Assembly (NCBI GenBank): GCA_035301285.1
Contig: DATGUN010000105.1
Coordinates: 1 to 64,000 of the forward strand
DNA from: DATGUN01 sp035301285
GTDB lineage: Bacteria > Bacillota > Bacilli > Bacillales > Amphibacillaceae
DNA: 64,000 bases
Reading direction: 5' to 3'
Made by a program: the position numbers and the translations under genes. Each line of letters opens with the position of its first letter. The stretch's first letter is position 1. The notes under the pieces are model-generated. The model did not search any database, was not told where the DNA came from, and worked only from the letters and a program-made list of their open reading frames with translations. This document shows positions 63,801-64,000 of the stretch, one piece after another.

Positions 63801-64000
63801 TCATTTCATTTCCAGTAATTGAATAAAATCACGGAAATAATCGGCAGCTTTCAACATCCGTGCACCATACCAGAACATTTGACCATCAATATTGACAGGG
63901 GTCACATGCGGTAAAAAGGATAAAAATTCCGCATGGTTTTTATCACGGAAAGGATATGGTTCACTCGACAGGAAGATATAATCAAGCTCTGCATCCCGAA
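63801..64000 (-). CDS. helical-backbone metal receptor, C-terminal fragment
   Basis: Partial gene entering from the right edge; its last 66 codons are visible, ending at TGA (63801-63803). The sequence includes DYIFLSSEPYPF, then HVTPVNIDGQMFWYGARML and the final DYFRDFIQLLEMK. This resembles the end of BtuF/YvrC-type substrate-binding proteins of cobalamin or iron-chelate transporters, which have a long helix joining two lobes. With the adenosyltransferase at 2025 this could be B12 uptake, but only the tail is present. Confidence 0.6.
   Translation of the reverse strand, partial: RDAELDYIFLSSEPYPFRDKNHAEFLSFLPHVTPVNIDGQMFWYGARMLKAADYFRDFIQLLEMK

Overview
The window is low-GC Firmicute DNA from a spore-forming member of the Bacillaceae. 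A gamma-type small acid-soluble spore protein (SspE), the spore-cortex deacetylase PdaA, ClpE under CtsR boxes, PerR, RecX and MreBH all point there. The very acidic secreted protease suggests a moderate halophile of the Virgibacillus/Lentibacillus/Oceanobacillus type; this placement is inference from gene content, not from a search.

Layout. Bases 1-332 hold the first bases of a 16S rRNA gene (minus strand) with its leader and two tandem promoters. Bases 866-13529 follow, in mirrored order, the B. subtilis block next to rrnD (ygzB-perR-bcp-gsaB-ygaD-ygaC-sspE-mutY-yfhP-yfhH-recX). Three extra genes sit between perR and bcp: a cobalamin adenosyltransferase, a 2-hydroxyacid dehydrogenase and a sugar transferase that lacks its catalytic pair. 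Bases 13701-19682 hold an unknown protein divergent from an XRE regulator, a secreted ComEC-like hydrolase, clpE and an acyl-CoA synthetase. Bases 19829-20086 are intergenic repeats. Bases 20197-30152 carry pdaA, yfkD, an OsmC protein, an MFS transporter, a lipoprotein, a YihY membrane protein, a YtxH protein, a SRAP protein, glutaminase, a CAP-domain protein and mreBH.

Bases 30731-49788 form an amino-acid catabolic island and are the most interesting part. A plus-strand trio (class III CoA-transferase, glutaryl-CoA-dehydrogenase-like enzyme, semialdehyde dehydrogenase) and a minus-strand operon (aminotransferase, ThDP enzyme, aldehyde dehydrogenase, lysine 6-dehydrogenase, IclR regulator) together supply one candidate enzyme for every step from lysine to crotonyl-CoA: lysine, aminoadipate semialdehyde, 2-aminoadipate, 2-oxoadipate, glutarate semialdehyde, glutarate, glutaryl-CoA, crotonyl-CoA. 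The unusual step would be decarboxylation of free 2-oxoadipate by the ThDP enzyme instead of a dehydrogenase complex. The operon has a clear promoter, overlapping palindromes just downstream of it, and a consensus CcpA (cre) site over its -35. A bacillopeptidase-F-like protease lies between the two clusters, and the divergent kynUBA operon degrades tryptophan to anthranilate.

Bases 49900-64000 hold an unknown SH3-like protein, TerC, a C45-family hydrolase, an ABC-F ATPase, a CcdA/ResA thiol-redox operon, a P1 peptidase, ctaB, a duplicated AhpD-like protein, folE with an SDR lacking the usual catalytic Ser/Tyr, a DUF3231 protein and the end of a metal-receptor gene. No tRNA, insertion sequence, prophage or CRISPR array was seen.
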